A stretch of 64,000 nucleotides of DNA from an uncultured Alistipes sp. (GCA_947364365.1 CANASP010000002.1:62001-126000), one strand, 5' to 3'; positions 16,164 through 25,510 are shown, counted from the first letter of the stretch. A program made the numbers and translations. The notes: generated from the letters alone by a model not told the origin.

Positions 16164-16283
16164 GACGGGAACGGCAGAGCAGCTGCTGACGGGAACGGCA
16201 GAGCGGCCGCGGACGGGAACGGCAGAGCAGCTGCTGACGGAAACGGCAGAACGGCGGCGGACGGAAACGGCAGAGCGGCGGCG
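16164..16283 (+). repeat. Five-unit tandem array with 24-bp period
   Basis: Five consecutive 24-base units begin GACGGGAACGGCAGAG or GACGGAAACGGCAGA and end in AGCAGCTGCT, CGGCCGCG or CGGCGGCG. Units start at 16164, 16188, 16212, 16236 and 16260. Units 1 and 3 are identical. The array lies between the ABM gene and rubredoxin and shares CGGACGGGAACGG with the decamer array near 4.0 kb. Confidence 0.85.
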
Positions 16284-16350
16284 GTTTGGCGCGGTTGTTG
16301 CGACCAGGGGGGATGAAAACAATCGTCAACCGACCAAAAACCGTTAAAAG

Positions 16351-16515
16351 ATGAAAAAGCACCGTTGTACCGTATGTGACTGGATCTACGACCCCGCCGT
16401 GGGCGACCCGCAAGCCGAGATCGCGCCCGGCACCCCGTTCGAGGAGCTTCCCGAAGACTGGCGCTGCCCGCTCTGCGGCGTAGGCGTGGAGATGTTCGAG
16501 GAGGAGGCCGAATAG
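16351..16515 (+). CDS. Rubredoxin
   Basis: A 54-residue electron carrier with one Fe bound by four Cys: [10 protein letters not shown] near the start and [12 protein letters not shown] near the end. The aromatic residues and the PxD/W pattern are those of standard rubredoxins ([12 protein letters not shown]). Rubredoxins pass electrons to peroxide- and oxygen-scavenging enzymes such as rubrerythrin in anaerobes. It has its own ATG after a short AAAAG stretch and is followed within 8 bases by a palindromic terminator. Its position next to the HxlR/flavodoxin cluster suggests use in stress defence. Confidence 0.95.
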   Translation: MKKHRCTVCDWIYDPAVGDPQAEIAPGTPFEELPEDWRCPLCGVGVEMFEEEAE

Positions 16516-16522
16516 AAAACGA

Positions 16523-16552
16523 GGGGAGCGTCAGCCATGGCTGACGCTCCCC
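16523..16552. terminator. 30-base perfect palindrome, bidirectional terminator
   Basis: Arms are GGGGAGCGTCAGCCA and its exact complement. It is followed on the plus strand by TTGTCTTT. It lies between rubredoxin (plus) and the peptidase gene (minus). Confidence 0.85.
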
Positions 16553-16573
16553 TTGTCTTTGCTCCCGGGCGGA

Positions 16574-18589
16574 TCAGTTGACCAGCGGCAGGAACGAATA
16601 GTTCTTCGAGTAGTCCATCATCTGCGCGGCGTAGTCGGCCGGGTAGGCGATCTTCACGTCGACGATCCGGCCGTCGCGCTCGACCGGCTCGTATTCGGGG
16701 TTGACGAAACCGCCGTAGGGCTCGATGCCCAGCGCGGCGTAGCGCGCGCGGACCTCGGCGTGGAGCGCGGGATCGACCGCGACGGCATAGCGCTCGACCA
16801 GCGCCTTGCCCGCCTCGTAGTCGCCCTCGCTCTTGATGCGCTGGACCTCGCGCAGCAGCCGGCCGAACAGGCCGCGCAGCGCCTCGAAGTCGTTGACCAC
16901 CACGTAGCGCTTGCCGCCCTCTTCGACCCACTCGATGACGTTGTCGGCACGGCCCTGCTCGTAGCACCAGGCGGCGATGAGCTGGCGGTTGCGCATGTGC
17001 GACTCCTCGACGTTCTTGCCCGGCTCGATGCGCGCGAGCTGGGTCATCAGGCCGTTGAGGATGTATTTGGCATAGCCCGCCCGGGCCACGTCGAACGACG
17101 GCGTGAGCCCCAGCTCGACCAGCTTGGGATCGCCCAGGTAGTAGAGGCCGAACAGGTCGGCGCGCGCCTCCTCCAGCGTCGAGGAGTAGCTGCGCAGCTC
17201 GCCGCCCGCGACGCCCGGAGCCAGCTGGCCCGAGCCGTGGCCCAGACACTCGTGCAGGTCGGTGTGCAGGTCGTCGGCCAGCTTGCCGTAGGCCGCCATG
17301 CGCTCGCGGTCGTCGGCGCGCAGGACGAACTCCCGGTCGAAACCGCTGCCCTGCGCCGCCTTGTCATAAGCGTAGGTGATGTTGTCGATGGTGACCGACT
17401 TGGAGCCGTGCTCCTTGCGGATCCAGTCGGCGTTGGGGAGGTTGATGCCGATGGGCGTGGCCGGGTAGCAGTCGCCGCCCAGCATGGCCACGGTGATGAC
17501 CTTGGCCGAAACGCCCCTGACCTCCTTTTTCTTATAGGCGGGATCCACGGGCGAGTGGTCCTCGAACCACTGGGCGTTTTCCGAGATCACGGCCGTGCGG
17601 TGGCAGGCCGAGCTGTCGATGAAGTTGACGTTGGCCTCCCACGACGCCTTGCGGCCCAGCGGATCGCCGTAATCCTCGATGAAGCCGTTGACGAAGTCGA
17701 CGTTCGACACCGTGTCCTTCACCCAACCGATATTGTAGCGGTCGAAGCATTTCAGATCGCCCGTGCGGTAGTATTCCACCAGCGCCTCGATGTTGCTCTT
17801 CTGCGGCTCGGCAGCCACCGCGGCGGCCTTCTCCAGCCAGTAGACGATGCGCTCGATCGCCGCCGAGTACATGCCGCCGACGCGCCACGTGCGCTCGACG
17901 ATCTCGCCTGCGTCGTTCTTGGTCAGCTGCGAATTGAGCCCGTAGGAGACCGGCTCGGGATTGCCCGCATCGGCGGCGGCCATCGCGGCGTAGAAGCGCT
18001 CGGCCTCAGCCTGCGTCACGCCGCGGTAGTAGTTGCTCGACGAGGTGACGAGCAGGTCGTCGCCCGCCCGCTGGTTAAGGCGCGTGGGATAGGCCTCGGG
18101 GTCGAAGATCGCCCGGCAGACGTCGCCGCGCAGGGCGTTGAGCTCCGCGCCGAAGCGCTCCTCGGGGATCGACTCGATGGCTTCGAGCAGGAACAGCTCC
18201 GAGAACTCGGGCGTGAACTTGTCGTTGGAGTAGTGGTGGTGGATGCCGTTGGCGAACCACACCTTCTTGAGGTATTTCTCCAGCGCCAGCCACTCGGGGG
18301 CGGTGCGGTCGCCGGCGTAGTGCTCGTAGAGGGTCTCCAGCGTGCGCCGCACGGGGAGGTTCATCGGGCAGTTCTGGTCGAAGAGGATGTCGCGTCCGCA
18401 CTTGGCGGCCTGGGCGAGGTAGTAGACGAGCTCTTTCTGGTCGAGCGGCAGCTGCTCGAAGCCGGGGACTTCGTAGCGGATCACCTTGACGTCGTCGAAG
18501 CGGTCGACGATCCACGGCGTCTCGCTCGACGGCGACTGGCAGGCGGCCAGCGCGAAAAGGGAACCGGTCATGGCATAGATGGTTTTCAT
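16574..18589 (-). CDS. Dipeptidyl peptidase III-type metallopeptidase (M49), lipoprotein
   Basis: A 671-residue M49 peptidase that removes dipeptides from peptide N-termini. The zinc motif is H446-ECLG-H451 followed downstream by EEARAD, the second ligand motif. HECLGH, rather than HELLGH, matches the Bacteroides type of DPP III. The N-terminus has a lipoprotein signal (FALAAC, C17), so the enzyme likely acts in the periplasm or at the outer membrane on imported peptides. The gene stands alone; a TATCTTTG promoter lies about 30 bases upstream and a palindromic terminator follows. Confidence 0.93.
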   Translation of the reverse strand: MKTIYAMTGSLFALAACQSPSSETPWIVDRFDDVKVIRYEVPGFEQLPLDQKELVYYLAQAAKCGRDILFDQNCPMNLPVRRTLETLYEHYAGDRTAPEWLALEKYLKKVWFANGIHHHYSNDKFTPEFSELFLLEAIESIPEERFGAELNALRGDVCRAIFDPEAYPTRLNQRAGDDLLVTSSSNYYRGVTQAEAERFYAAMAAADAGNPEPVSYGLNSQLTKNDAGEIVERTWRVGGMYSAAIERIVYWLEKAAAVAAEPQKSNIEALVEYYRTGDLKCFDRYNIGWVKDTVSNVDFVNGFIEDYGDPLGRKASWEANVNFIDSSACHRTAVISENAQWFEDHSPVDPAYKKKEVRGVSAKVITVAMLGGDCYPATPIGINLPNADWIRKEHGSKSVTIDNITYAYDKAAQGSGFDREFVLRADDRERMAAYGKLADDLHTDLHECLGHGSGQLAPGVAGGELRSYSSTLEEARADLFGLYYLGDPKLVELGLTPSFDVARAGYAKYILNGLMTQLARIEPGKNVEESHMRNRQLIAAWCYEQGRADNVIEWVEEGGKRYVVVNDFEALRGLFGRLLREVQRIKSEGDYEAGKALVERYAVAVDPALHAEVRARYAALGIEPYGGFVNPEYEPVERDGRIVDVKIAYPADYAAQMMDYSKNYSFLPLVN

Positions 18590-18617
18590 AGATCGTACAG
18601 GATTCGGTTTTCGGGTG

Positions 18618-18625
18618 CAAAGATA
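18618..18625 (-). promoter_or_regulatory. -7 element for the DPP III gene
   Basis: Minus-strand TATCTTTG, 28 bases upstream of the ATG at 18589. Confidence 0.65.
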
Positions 18626-18689
18626 CGACAGAAGAGGCCAATAAAGAGCGCCGGGCCCGAAAAATAGGGTTCGGCCGAGGCAAAAGGGG

Positions 18690-19502
18690 CTATTCGGGCC
18701 GCAGCAGGAGCGCCGTCGCGTCGTCGTGGCGTTTCACGCAAGGATACTCCGCCTCGTCGCCGTGGCGCCGTTCGTAGTCGCGCAGCCGCGAGATCGCCTC
18801 GCCGAGCGGGAGCTGCCCTGCGAGCACCTCGCGCGGAGCGGCCAGGGCGAAATCGACGAACAGCCGGTCGAATCCGTCGCTGCATAGCAGGATCCGGTCG
18901 ACCTCCTCCGCGGCATAGCGCGCCGACAGGAACTCGGCTTCGTAGCCGGCCTCGTATCCGACGACCCAGTAACCGCCCGGCCGGTTCCGCCGGGACATGT
19001 TCTCGCAACGCTGCCGGACGATCTGCGCGGCATCGGCACGGCCGCTTCGGACCGCCTTCGCCGCGACGAGCGTCCGCGCGGCGAACGGCACGACCCGGTC
19101 GTCGTAGAACCGTACGATCCGCCCGTCGCGCAGAAGCAGGTAGACGGCGCTGTCGCCGATCGTGTCCAGCGACAACGTATCGCCCGCCAGACGGACCGAA
19201 GAGATCGTGAACGAGGGGCGGAGCGAGGCGTCGACGTCCTCCAGCGGACAAGCCGCCGCGATGCGCTCCATACACGCCCCGACCTGCCGGGGAAAGGGCT
19301 CGGAGGGATCGTAACGGCGCCCGAAGCACTCCCCGAACGACCGAACGAGCCATCGGGCGATCGAGGGATGCCCGCCGAAGGGACAATCGGCGACGGGCGA
19401 AGCGCCGTCGGCGACGAAACAGATGTCCCCCCGGGTGAAAAGCAGGTCCTCCGTATAGTCGCGCCCGCCCGGATCGACGACGGAATCCACGACCGTCAGC
19501 AT
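18690..19502 (-). CDS. PP2C-family protein phosphatase-like protein
   Basis: A 270-residue single-domain protein with the metal-binding landmarks of PPM/PP2C phosphatases: DYTEDLLF...FVADGASP, IGDSAVYLLLRDG, LLCSDGFDRLF and a final KRHDDATALLL. It would dephosphorylate Ser/Thr in the cytoplasm. The aspartates for the two-metal site appear kept. Its start overlaps the stop of the upstream TPR-membrane gene by 7 bases, so the two are translationally coupled and probably act together. No partner kinase is in the window. Confidence 0.85.
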   Translation of the reverse strand: MLTVVDSVVDPGGRDYTEDLLFTRGDICFVADGASPVADCPFGGHPSIARWLVRSFGECFGRRYDPSEPFPRQVGACMERIAAACPLEDVDASLRPSFTISSVRLAGDTLSLDTIGDSAVYLLLRDGRIVRFYDDRVVPFAARTLVAAKAVRSGRADAAQIVRQRCENMSRRNRPGGYWVVGYEAGYEAEFLSARYAAEEVDRILLCSDGFDRLFVDFALAAPREVLAGQLPLGEAISRLRDYERRHGDEAEYPCVKRHDDATALLLRPE

Positions 19503-20572
19503 GACCCTCCGGCGGCCCCCGCACAGTATCCCGCCGCGATCAGCAGGGCTCCGATCGTGAAGATGACGGCGGTTTTGAGGTAGGTGTGCCGGCTGCTGTT
19601 GTAGTCGATCAGCAGACGGAGCACCGAGAACGACAGGTTCAGCACGCCGCCCATGACGAGCAGCAGCGCCGCCGCCTCGCGGAACGAGAAGTTGCCGACG
19701 ATATTGATCGTGGCCATGATAAAGGCCAGCACCGAGGCGAAGAAGGCCAGCAGCTCCAGGTATTTCGACTTCACGGCATCCAGATCGCGGAACAGCCGCC
19801 CGGCCGTCTGTTTGCTGGTCGCCAGATCTTCGTTGATCGTCCGGGTGGTGGCGGCGAGCTTCGTATCGAGCTCCGTGAACATCTGTTTCGATTTGATCTC
19901 GATCAGATGGAAGTAGTATTGCGTGGTGCGCAACACCGAGTCTTTGTCGCTGAGCCGCTCAAGGTCGATCGCCTTTTCGAGCAGCTCGCACGCCTCGGCG
20001 AATTTGCCGCGCTGGAACAGCAGCCGTCCCTTCGTGCTGTAATATTTCGGATAGGACTTGCGGTCGATCGCCCGGTCGATAAGACGCAGCGCTTTGCGGA
20101 TCTTCTCCTCGGGAACACCCTCCACACCTTTCTCCAGCGCCAGCACGACGGCCGAGGCATAGGTCTGGTCGACGCCCGGGTTGTCGGCGATCGCGTCGAC
20201 GGCCTTTTCGGCACACTCGATCGAGGAGAGCAAATAATCCCAGTCCTCCGACGTGCGGTATTTATAGCGGAAATAGAGCGCCCGGTTGACCTGCGTGAGG
20301 GGATAGGCCTCCCTGAACCGATCGTTGTAGCGTTCGGTCAAAAGGCAGAAATCGGTGACACGCTCGTGGCGCCGGTAGAGAATCGACAGCGCATAATAGG
20401 CGTCGAAGCGGCGGCGCTCGTCGGCCGACGGATCGTCGAGAATCCGCTTCAGCACCGGCTCCGCCGCCTTGTCGTCGTCGAGTACCAGGTCTCTCAACCG
20501 GACGACGTATTCGTAGGATCCGGCCGCGAGATCGGCGATCCTGCTCAGTTCATTCAACGCGGATTCGTTCAT
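19496..20572 (-). CDS. TPR-like protein with three C-terminal membrane segments
   Basis: A 358-residue protein. Residues about 20-230 are all-helical and TPR-like (for example YYSTKGRLLFQRGKFAEACE, LLEKAIDLERL), followed by a helical linker (TKLAATTRTINEDLATSKQT) and three membrane helices near 272-293, 299-321 and 334-352. The layout is a cytoplasmic sensor or scaffold anchored at its C-terminus; proteins of this shape occur in bacterial signalling and immune effectors, but I cannot assign this one. It precedes and overlaps a PP2C phosphatase, and a TACATTTG promoter lies upstream. Confidence 0.7.
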   Translation of the reverse strand: MNESALNELSRIADLAAGSYEYVVRLRDLVLDDDKAAEPVLKRILDDPSADERRRFDAYYALSILYRRHERVTDFCLLTERYNDRFREAYPLTQVNRALYFRYKYRTSEDWDYLLSSIECAEKAVDAIADNPGVDQTYASAVVLALEKGVEGVPEEKIRKALRLIDRAIDRKSYPKYYSTKGRLLFQRGKFAEACELLEKAIDLERLSDKDSVLRTTQYYFHLIEIKSKQMFTELDTKLAATTRTINEDLATSKQTAGRLFRDLDAVKSKYLELLAFFASVLAFIMATINIVGNFSFREAAALLLVMGGVLNLSFSVLRLLIDYNSSRHTYLKTAVIFTIGALLIAAGYCAGAAGGSC

Positions 20573-20594
20573 AGCTGCGGGGGTATAGTAGGGA

Positions 20595-20602
20595 CAAATG
20601 TA
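20595..20602 (-). promoter_or_regulatory. -7 element for the TPR/PP2C pair
   Basis: Minus-strand TACATTTG, 22 bases before the ATG at 20572. Confidence 0.6.
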
Positions 20603-20686
20603 ATGAAATCGACGGTGGGATCCTACGCCCGCAGCGGATTTTTTACCGATTCGGCTCCGGCGGGGCGCAGACCGGAACGGCGGCTT

Positions 20687-20736
20687 TGAATTTTTAATTC
20701 TTAATTTTTCATTTTTAATTATCTTTTCTACCTTTG
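20687..20736 (+). promoter_or_regulatory. AT-rich block and promoter of panCD
   Basis: An AT-rich block beginning GAATTTTTAATT runs into the -7 box TACCTTTG at 20729-20736, 26 bases before the panC ATG. The AT-rich part resembles, in inverted orientation, 43417-43446 between kdsA and kdsB. Confidence 0.65.
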
Positions 20737-20762
20737 CGCCGCATTCGTTGCAAACAAAGGAG

Positions 20763-21599
20763 ATGAAAGTATTTCACAGCGTCAAGGAGCTCCGCGCCGC
20801 ACTGGACGGGCTGGAGCAGTCGGGGATCGGCTTCGTGCCGACGATGGGCGCCCTGCACGCCGGCCACCGCTCGCTGGTCGAGCGAGCGCGCCGCGAGAAC
20901 GCGACGGTCGTCGTCAGCGTCTTCGTCAACCCCACGCAGTTCAACGACAAGAACGACCTGAAGCACTACCCCCGCACCCCCGAGGCTGACGAGCGGCTGC
21001 TCGCCGAGGCCGGGGCCGACTACGTGCTCATGCCCTCGGTCGAGGAGATCTACCCCACGCCCGACGAGCGGCAGTTCGACTTCGGACAGGTCGACAAGGT
21101 GATGGAGGGCGCCACGCGCCCGGGCCACTTCAACGGCGTGGCGCAGGTCGTCAGCCGTCTGTTCGACATCGTGCGCCCGGCACGCGCCTACTTCGGCGAG
21201 AAGGATTTCCAGCAGATCGCCGTCATCAAGGCCATGGTCGGGCAGCTTCGGCTTCCCGTCGAGATCGTCGAGTGCCCGATCGTCCGCGGCGACGACGGGC
21301 TGGCCCTCTCCTCGCGCAACCAGCTGCTCGACGCCGCCCACCGCGCCGCCGCACCCCATATCTACGCCACGCTGCGCGCCGCCGTGGGTCAGTCGCACCT
21401 GCTCGCGCCCGCGGAGCTCAAGGCCTGGGTCAAGGCCGAGATCGAGCGCGAGGGGCTGCTCGAAGTGATCTATTTCCAGGCCGTCGACGCGCTGACCATG
21501 CAGGAGGTCGCCGCGTGGAGCGACAGCGACCGCATCCAGGGCTGCATCGCCGTCCAGGCGGGCGACATCCGGTTAATCGACAACATCCGCATCCGATAA
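20763..21599 (+). CDS. panC: Pantothenate synthetase
   Basis: PanC joins pantoate and beta-alanine with ATP to form pantothenate for CoA synthesis. The 278-residue protein has the HIGH-type motif [24 protein letters not shown], the [12 protein letters not shown] loop, the ERD-like GLALSSRN motif with [12 protein letters not shown] spacing, and a normal length. The ATG at 20763 has AAAGGAG directly upstream, one of the few clear Shine-Dalgarno-like sequences here, and is preferred over the TTG at 20748. The stop overlaps the panD start (TAATG). Confidence 0.97.
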   Translation: MKVFHSVKELRAALDGLEQSGIGFVPTMGALHAGHRSLVERARRENATVVVSVFVNPTQFNDKNDLKHYPRTPEADERLLAEAGADYVLMPSVEEIYPTPDERQFDFGQVDKVMEGATRPGHFNGVAQVVSRLFDIVRPARAYFGEKDFQQIAVIKAMVGQLRLPVEIVECPIVRGDDGLALSSRNQLLDAAHRAAAPHIYATLRAAVGQSHLLAPAELKAWVKAEIEREGLLEVIYFQAVDALTMQEVAAWSDSDRIQGCIAVQAGDIRLIDNIRIR

Positions 21600-21958
21600 T
21601 GAAATTCCAGATCGAAGTCATCAAATCGAAGATCCACCGCGTGACGGTCACCCAGGCCGATCTGAACTACGTGGGGAGCATCACCATCGACGAGGCGCTC
21701 ATGGAGGCCGCCAACATGATCGAGGGCGAGAAGGTCCAGATCCTGGACATCAACAACGGCGAACGGTTCGAAACCTACATCATCAAGGGGCCGCGCGAGA
21801 GCGGCTGCATCTGCCTCAACGGCGCCGCGGCACGCAAGGTCCAGGTGGGCGACGTGGTCATCATCGCCTCCTACGCCCTGATGGATTTCGACGAGGCGAA
21901 GCAGTTCCGCCCGTGGATCGTCTTCCCCGACACGGAGACCAACCGCCTCGTCGGGTAA
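21599..21958 (+). CDS. panD: Aspartate 1-decarboxylase
   Basis: PanD decarboxylates aspartate to beta-alanine, the co-substrate of PanC, using a pyruvoyl group. The 119-residue proenzyme has its self-cleavage site at G26-S27 (YVGSITID), the substrate Arg segment near residue 55, [12 protein letters not shown] and YALMD. The ATG overlaps the panC stop codon, so the two genes are coupled. A terminator follows. With PanC next to it, the last two steps of pantothenate synthesis are encoded together. Confidence 0.97.
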   Translation: MKFQIEVIKSKIHRVTVTQADLNYVGSITIDEALMEAANMIEGEKVQILDINNGERFETYIIKGPRESGCICLNGAAARKVQVGDVVIIASYALMDFDEAKQFRPWIVFPDTETNRLVG

Positions 21959-21993
21959 CGGACCGGAAAGACCATCATCGAATAATTTAGCAG

Positions 21994-22020
21994 AAAATCG
22001 CTCCTTTGGGGCGATTTTTT
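21994..22020 (+). terminator. Rho-independent terminator after panCD
   Basis: Stem AAAATCGC / GCGATTTT with a short CC/GG extension and a run of six T at the end, 35 bases after the panD stop. Confidence 0.85.
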
Positions 22021-22032
22021 GTTTGAAATGGC

Positions 22033-22040
22033 TATATTTG
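22033..22040 (+). promoter_or_regulatory. -7 element for the DUF456/M16 genes
   Basis: TATATTTG, 22 bases before the ATG at 22063. Confidence 0.6.
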
Positions 22041-22062
22041 CCGGTGTAATCGGTTGACAGCA

Positions 22063-22554
22063 ATGGACATTTTCCTCTCCATAGCGGCATGCGTGCTGGC
22101 ACTGGCCGGTATCGCGGGCTGCATCGTCCCGGCCATCCCGGGCGTCGTGGTGAGCTATGCGGCGCTGCTGTGCGCCGCGCTGACCGACTACTCGACCCTC
22201 GGCGCGACGGAGCTTTGGCTGTGGCTCGCGGCCACCGCGGCCGTCACCGTGGCCGACCTCTACCTCCCGGCGTGGATGACGCGCCGCCTGGGCGGTTCGC
22301 GCGCGGGGGCCGTCGGCGCCACGGCGGGGGTCTTCGTCGGCTTCTTCCTCTTCCCGCCCGCGGGAATCCTCCTCGGGCCCTTCGTCGGGGCCGTGGCGGG
22401 CGAGCTGCTCAACGACCGGCGCGACGCAGCCCGCGCGCTGAAGGTGGGCCTCGGATCGTTCCTCGCCTTCGCGGTGGGCACGGGGCTCAAGATAGCGGTG
22501 GCAATGGCCATCACGGCCCGCATCGTCGCCGAGATATGGACCGCAACATGGTGA
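22063..22554 (+). CDS. DUF456 integral membrane protein
   Basis: A 163-residue, very hydrophobic, Gly/Ala-rich protein with about four to five membrane segments. It has the repeated glycine-zipper patterns of DUF456: GCIVPAIPGVVVSY near residue 20, GGSRAGAVGATAGVFVG near 85 and GPFVGAVAGELL near 115. The function of the family is unknown; related small-residue repeats occur in TM proteins that associate laterally. The start at 22063 is chosen over a TTG 9 bases upstream. An M16 protease starts 16 bases after its stop and may be co-transcribed. Confidence 0.85.
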   Translation: MDIFLSIAACVLALAGIAGCIVPAIPGVVVSYAALLCAALTDYSTLGATELWLWLAATAAVTVADLYLPAWMTRRLGGSRAGAVGATAGVFVGFFLFPPAGILLGPFVGAVAGELLNDRRDAARALKVGLGSFLAFAVGTGLKIAVAMAITARIVAEIWTATW

Positions 22555-22570
22555 AACCAATTCCATTCAT

Positions 22571-25471
22571 ATGAAAAAACTTCTGTTTCTGACGGTGATC
22601 GTCGCAGCGATGCTCACCGCGGCTTGTAGCAAGTACAAGTACGAGACGGTCAAGGGCGACCCGCTCCAGACCCGCATCTACACCCTCCCGAACGGGTTGA
22701 AGGTCTACATGAGCGTCAACAAGGAGACGCCCCGCATCCAGACCTACATCGCCGTGAAGGTGGGCGGCAAGAACGACCCGGCCGAGACGACCGGTCTGGC
22801 CCACTACTTCGAGCACCTGATGTTCAAGGGCACCGAGCAGTTCGGCACGTCGGACTACGCGGCCGAGAAGCCCCTGCTCGACGAGATCGAGCAGCTCTTC
22901 GAAACCTACCGCAAGACCACGGACGAGGCCGAGCGCGCGGCGATCTACCACCGCATCGACTCGGTCAGCTACGAGGCCTCGAAGATCGCCATCCCCAACG
23001 AGTACGACAAGCTCATGTCGACCATCGGCGCCAACGGCACCAACGCCTACACGTCGCAGGACATGACCGTCTACGTCGAGGACATCCCCTCGAACCAGAT
23101 CGACAACTGGGCCCGCATCGAGGCCGACCGCTTCCGCAACCCCGTGATCCGCGGCTTCCACACCGAGCTGGAGACCATCTACGAGGAGAAGAACATGTCG
23201 CTCACGCGCGACAGCCGCAAGGTGTGGGAGGCGATGGACGCCGCACTGTTCCCCCACCACCCCTACGGCACGCAGACGGTGCTGGGCACGCAGGAGCACC
23301 TGAAGAACCCCTCGATCACCAACGTGAAGAACTACCACAAGACCTACTACGTCCCCAACAACATCGCCATCTGCCTCTCGGGCGACTTCGACCCCGAGAA
23401 GATGATCGCCACGATCGACAAGTATTTCGGCGACATGCAGCCCAACGAGAACCTGCCGAAGCTGCAGTTCGAGCCCGAGCAGCCCATCGCGTCGCCCGTC
23501 GTGCGCGAGGTGTTCGGTCCCGAGGCCGAGAACGTCATGCTGGGCTGGCGCCTGCCCGCCGCCACGGACGCGTCGTGGGACGTGGCCCAGATCGTCGGTT
23601 CGATCCTCTATAACGGTCAGGCCGGCCTGATCGACCTCGACCTCACGCAGCAGCAGAAGACGCTGCTGGCCTACGGCTACGCCTCGTCGCAGCCCGACTA
23701 CGGCACCTTCCTCGTGGCCGGCCGCCCGAAGGCCGGACAGACGCTCGAGGAGGTGCGCGACCTGCTGCTCGGAGAGGTCGCCAAGCTGCGCTCGGGCGAC
23801 TTCGACGAGAAGCTGATCCCGGCGACGATCAACAACCTCAAGAAGGAGATGATGCAGGCCTACGAGAACAACAGCTCGCGCGCCGACATGTACGTGCAGT
23901 CGTTCATCAACGGCTCCGACTGGGCCGACGAGGTGAAGGCGATCGAGCGCATGGAGCGGGTGACCAAGGAGGATGTCGTGGCATGGGCCAACCGTTACCT
24001 CGGTCCGGAGAGCTATGCGATCATCTACAAGCGCGTGGGCAAGGATCCCAACGAGCAGAAGATCGCCGCCCCGAAGATCACCCCGATCGTCACCAACCGC
24101 GACCAGCAGAGCGCCTTCCTGACGGAGATCCAGCAGACGGAGGTCGAGCCCATCGAGCCGCAGTTCGTCGACTTCGCGAAGGAGATGTCGCAGTTCGACG
24201 TGCAGCCCGGCGTACACGCCCTCTACAAGAAGAACGAGACCAACGACATCTTCCGCCTGAGCTACGTCTTCGACACCGGCACGGAGCGCGATCCGGCCCT
24301 CAACCTCGCCTTCGACTACATCAGCTACCTGGGCACCGAAGCCCTGACGGCCGAGCAGATGGCCTCCGAGATGTACGACATCGCCTGCTGGTTCTCGATG
24401 AGCGCCGGCTCGACGCAGTCGACGATCACCATCTCGGGTCTGAGCGAGAACATGGGCAAGGCCATCGATCTGGTCGAGCAGCTCCTCGCGGGCGCCCGTC
24501 CCGACGAGGCGATCCTCGCCAACATGAAGCAGGACCTGCTGAAGAGCCGCGTGGACTCGAAGCTCAACCAGCAGGCCAACTTCGGCGCCCTGCAACGCTA
24601 CGTCTTCTACGGTCCCGAGTTCATCAAGCGCACGACGCTCGACAACGCCGCACTCGGAGCGCTGACCTCCGAGGAGCTGCTGGCCAAGGTCCGCGAACTG
24701 ACGGGCAAGCAGCACGAGGTGCTCTACTACGGCCCGATGCCGGAGAAGGAGGTCGCCGCGACGCTCGCCGCGCACCACAAGACCGCCGGCGAACTCCAGC
24801 CGCTGGAGAAGGCGTACAGCACGACGCAGCCCACGGGCGACCCGAAGGTGATCCTCGCGCAGTACGACGCCAAGCAGCTCTACTACCTCCAGTACTCGAA
24901 CCGCGGCGAGGAGTTCGACGTGACCAACGACCCCGAAATCCGCCTCTACAACGAGTACTTCAGCGGCGGCATGAACTCGATCTGCTTCCAGGAGATGCGC
25001 GAGGCGCGCGGCCTGGCCTACTCGGCCTCGGCCTTCCTGAGCATGCCGGGCAACCTGAAGGACCACTACATGTTCTACGCCTTCATCGCAACGCAGAACG
25101 ACAAGATGCGCCAGGCGATCGAGGCGTTCGACCAGATCATCAACGACATGCCCGAGTCGGAGGCCGCCTTCGCCATCGCCAAGGAGTCGATGCTCTCGCG
25201 CATCCGCACGGCGCGCACCGTCAAGCAGGGCGTGCTGTGGTCGTACCTCTCGCTGCGCGAGCTGGGTCTGGAGGAGGACCGCTCGAAGCAGCTCTTCGAG
25301 AAGGTGCAGGCGATGACGCTCGACGACGTGAAGGCCGCCCAGCAGAAGTGGGTCAAGGACCGCAAGTATATCTACGGCATCCTGGGCGACATCAAGGATC
25401 TGGACATGAACTACCTGCGCACGCTGGGTCCCGTCCAGACCGTCTCGCAGGAGGAGATCTTCGGCTATTAG
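22571..25471 (+). CDS. M16 (pitrilysin-type) zinc protease, lipoprotein
   Basis: A 966-residue double-domain peptidase. The N-terminal half has the inverted zinc motif HYFEH (GLAHYFEHLMFKGTEQF, near residue 78) with the distal Glu in TELETIYEEKNM. The C-terminal half is the inactive partner, ending with the RxxY-type segment (MREARGLAYSASAF). A lipoprotein signal (MLTAACS, C18) places it in the periplasm or outer membrane. Such enzymes degrade peptides held in a closed chamber. It follows DUF456 on the same strand and ends before a strong terminator. Confidence 0.93.
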   Translation: MKKLLFLTVIVAAMLTAACSKYKYETVKGDPLQTRIYTLPNGLKVYMSVNKETPRIQTYIAVKVGGKNDPAETTGLAHYFEHLMFKGTEQFGTSDYAAEKPLLDEIEQLFETYRKTTDEAERAAIYHRIDSVSYEASKIAIPNEYDKLMSTIGANGTNAYTSQDMTVYVEDIPSNQIDNWARIEADRFRNPVIRGFHTELETIYEEKNMSLTRDSRKVWEAMDAALFPHHPYGTQTVLGTQEHLKNPSITNVKNYHKTYYVPNNIAICLSGDFDPEKMIATIDKYFGDMQPNENLPKLQFEPEQPIASPVVREVFGPEAENVMLGWRLPAATDASWDVAQIVGSILYNGQAGLIDLDLTQQQKTLLAYGYASSQPDYGTFLVAGRPKAGQTLEEVRDLLLGEVAKLRSGDFDEKLIPATINNLKKEMMQAYENNSSRADMYVQSFINGSDWADEVKAIERMERVTKEDVVAWANRYLGPESYAIIYKRVGKDPNEQKIAAPKITPIVTNRDQQSAFLTEIQQTEVEPIEPQFVDFAKEMSQFDVQPGVHALYKKNETNDIFRLSYVFDTGTERDPALNLAFDYISYLGTEALTAEQMASEMYDIACWFSMSAGSTQSTITISGLSENMGKAIDLVEQLLAGARPDEAILANMKQDLLKSRVDSKLNQQANFGALQRYVFYGPEFIKRTTLDNAALGALTSEELLAKVRELTGKQHEVLYYGPMPEKEVAATLAAHHKTAGELQPLEKAYSTTQPTGDPKVILAQYDAKQLYYLQYSNRGEEFDVTNDPEIRLYNEYFSGGMNSICFQEMREARGLAYSASAFLSMPGNLKDHYMFYAFIATQNDKMRQAIEAFDQIINDMPESEAAFAIAKESMLSRIRTARTVKQGVLWSYLSLRELGLEEDRSKQLFEKVQAMTLDDVKAAQQKWVKDRKYIYGILGDIKDLDMNYLRTLGPVQTVSQEEIFGY

Positions 25472-25510
25472 CCCGGTGCGGGGCGATGCGTCCCGCCCGC
25501 TTTTAACGAC

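Noticed and set aside
16164-16283. CRISPR array
   Set aside because: The units are contiguous with no unique spacers and no cas genes are near.
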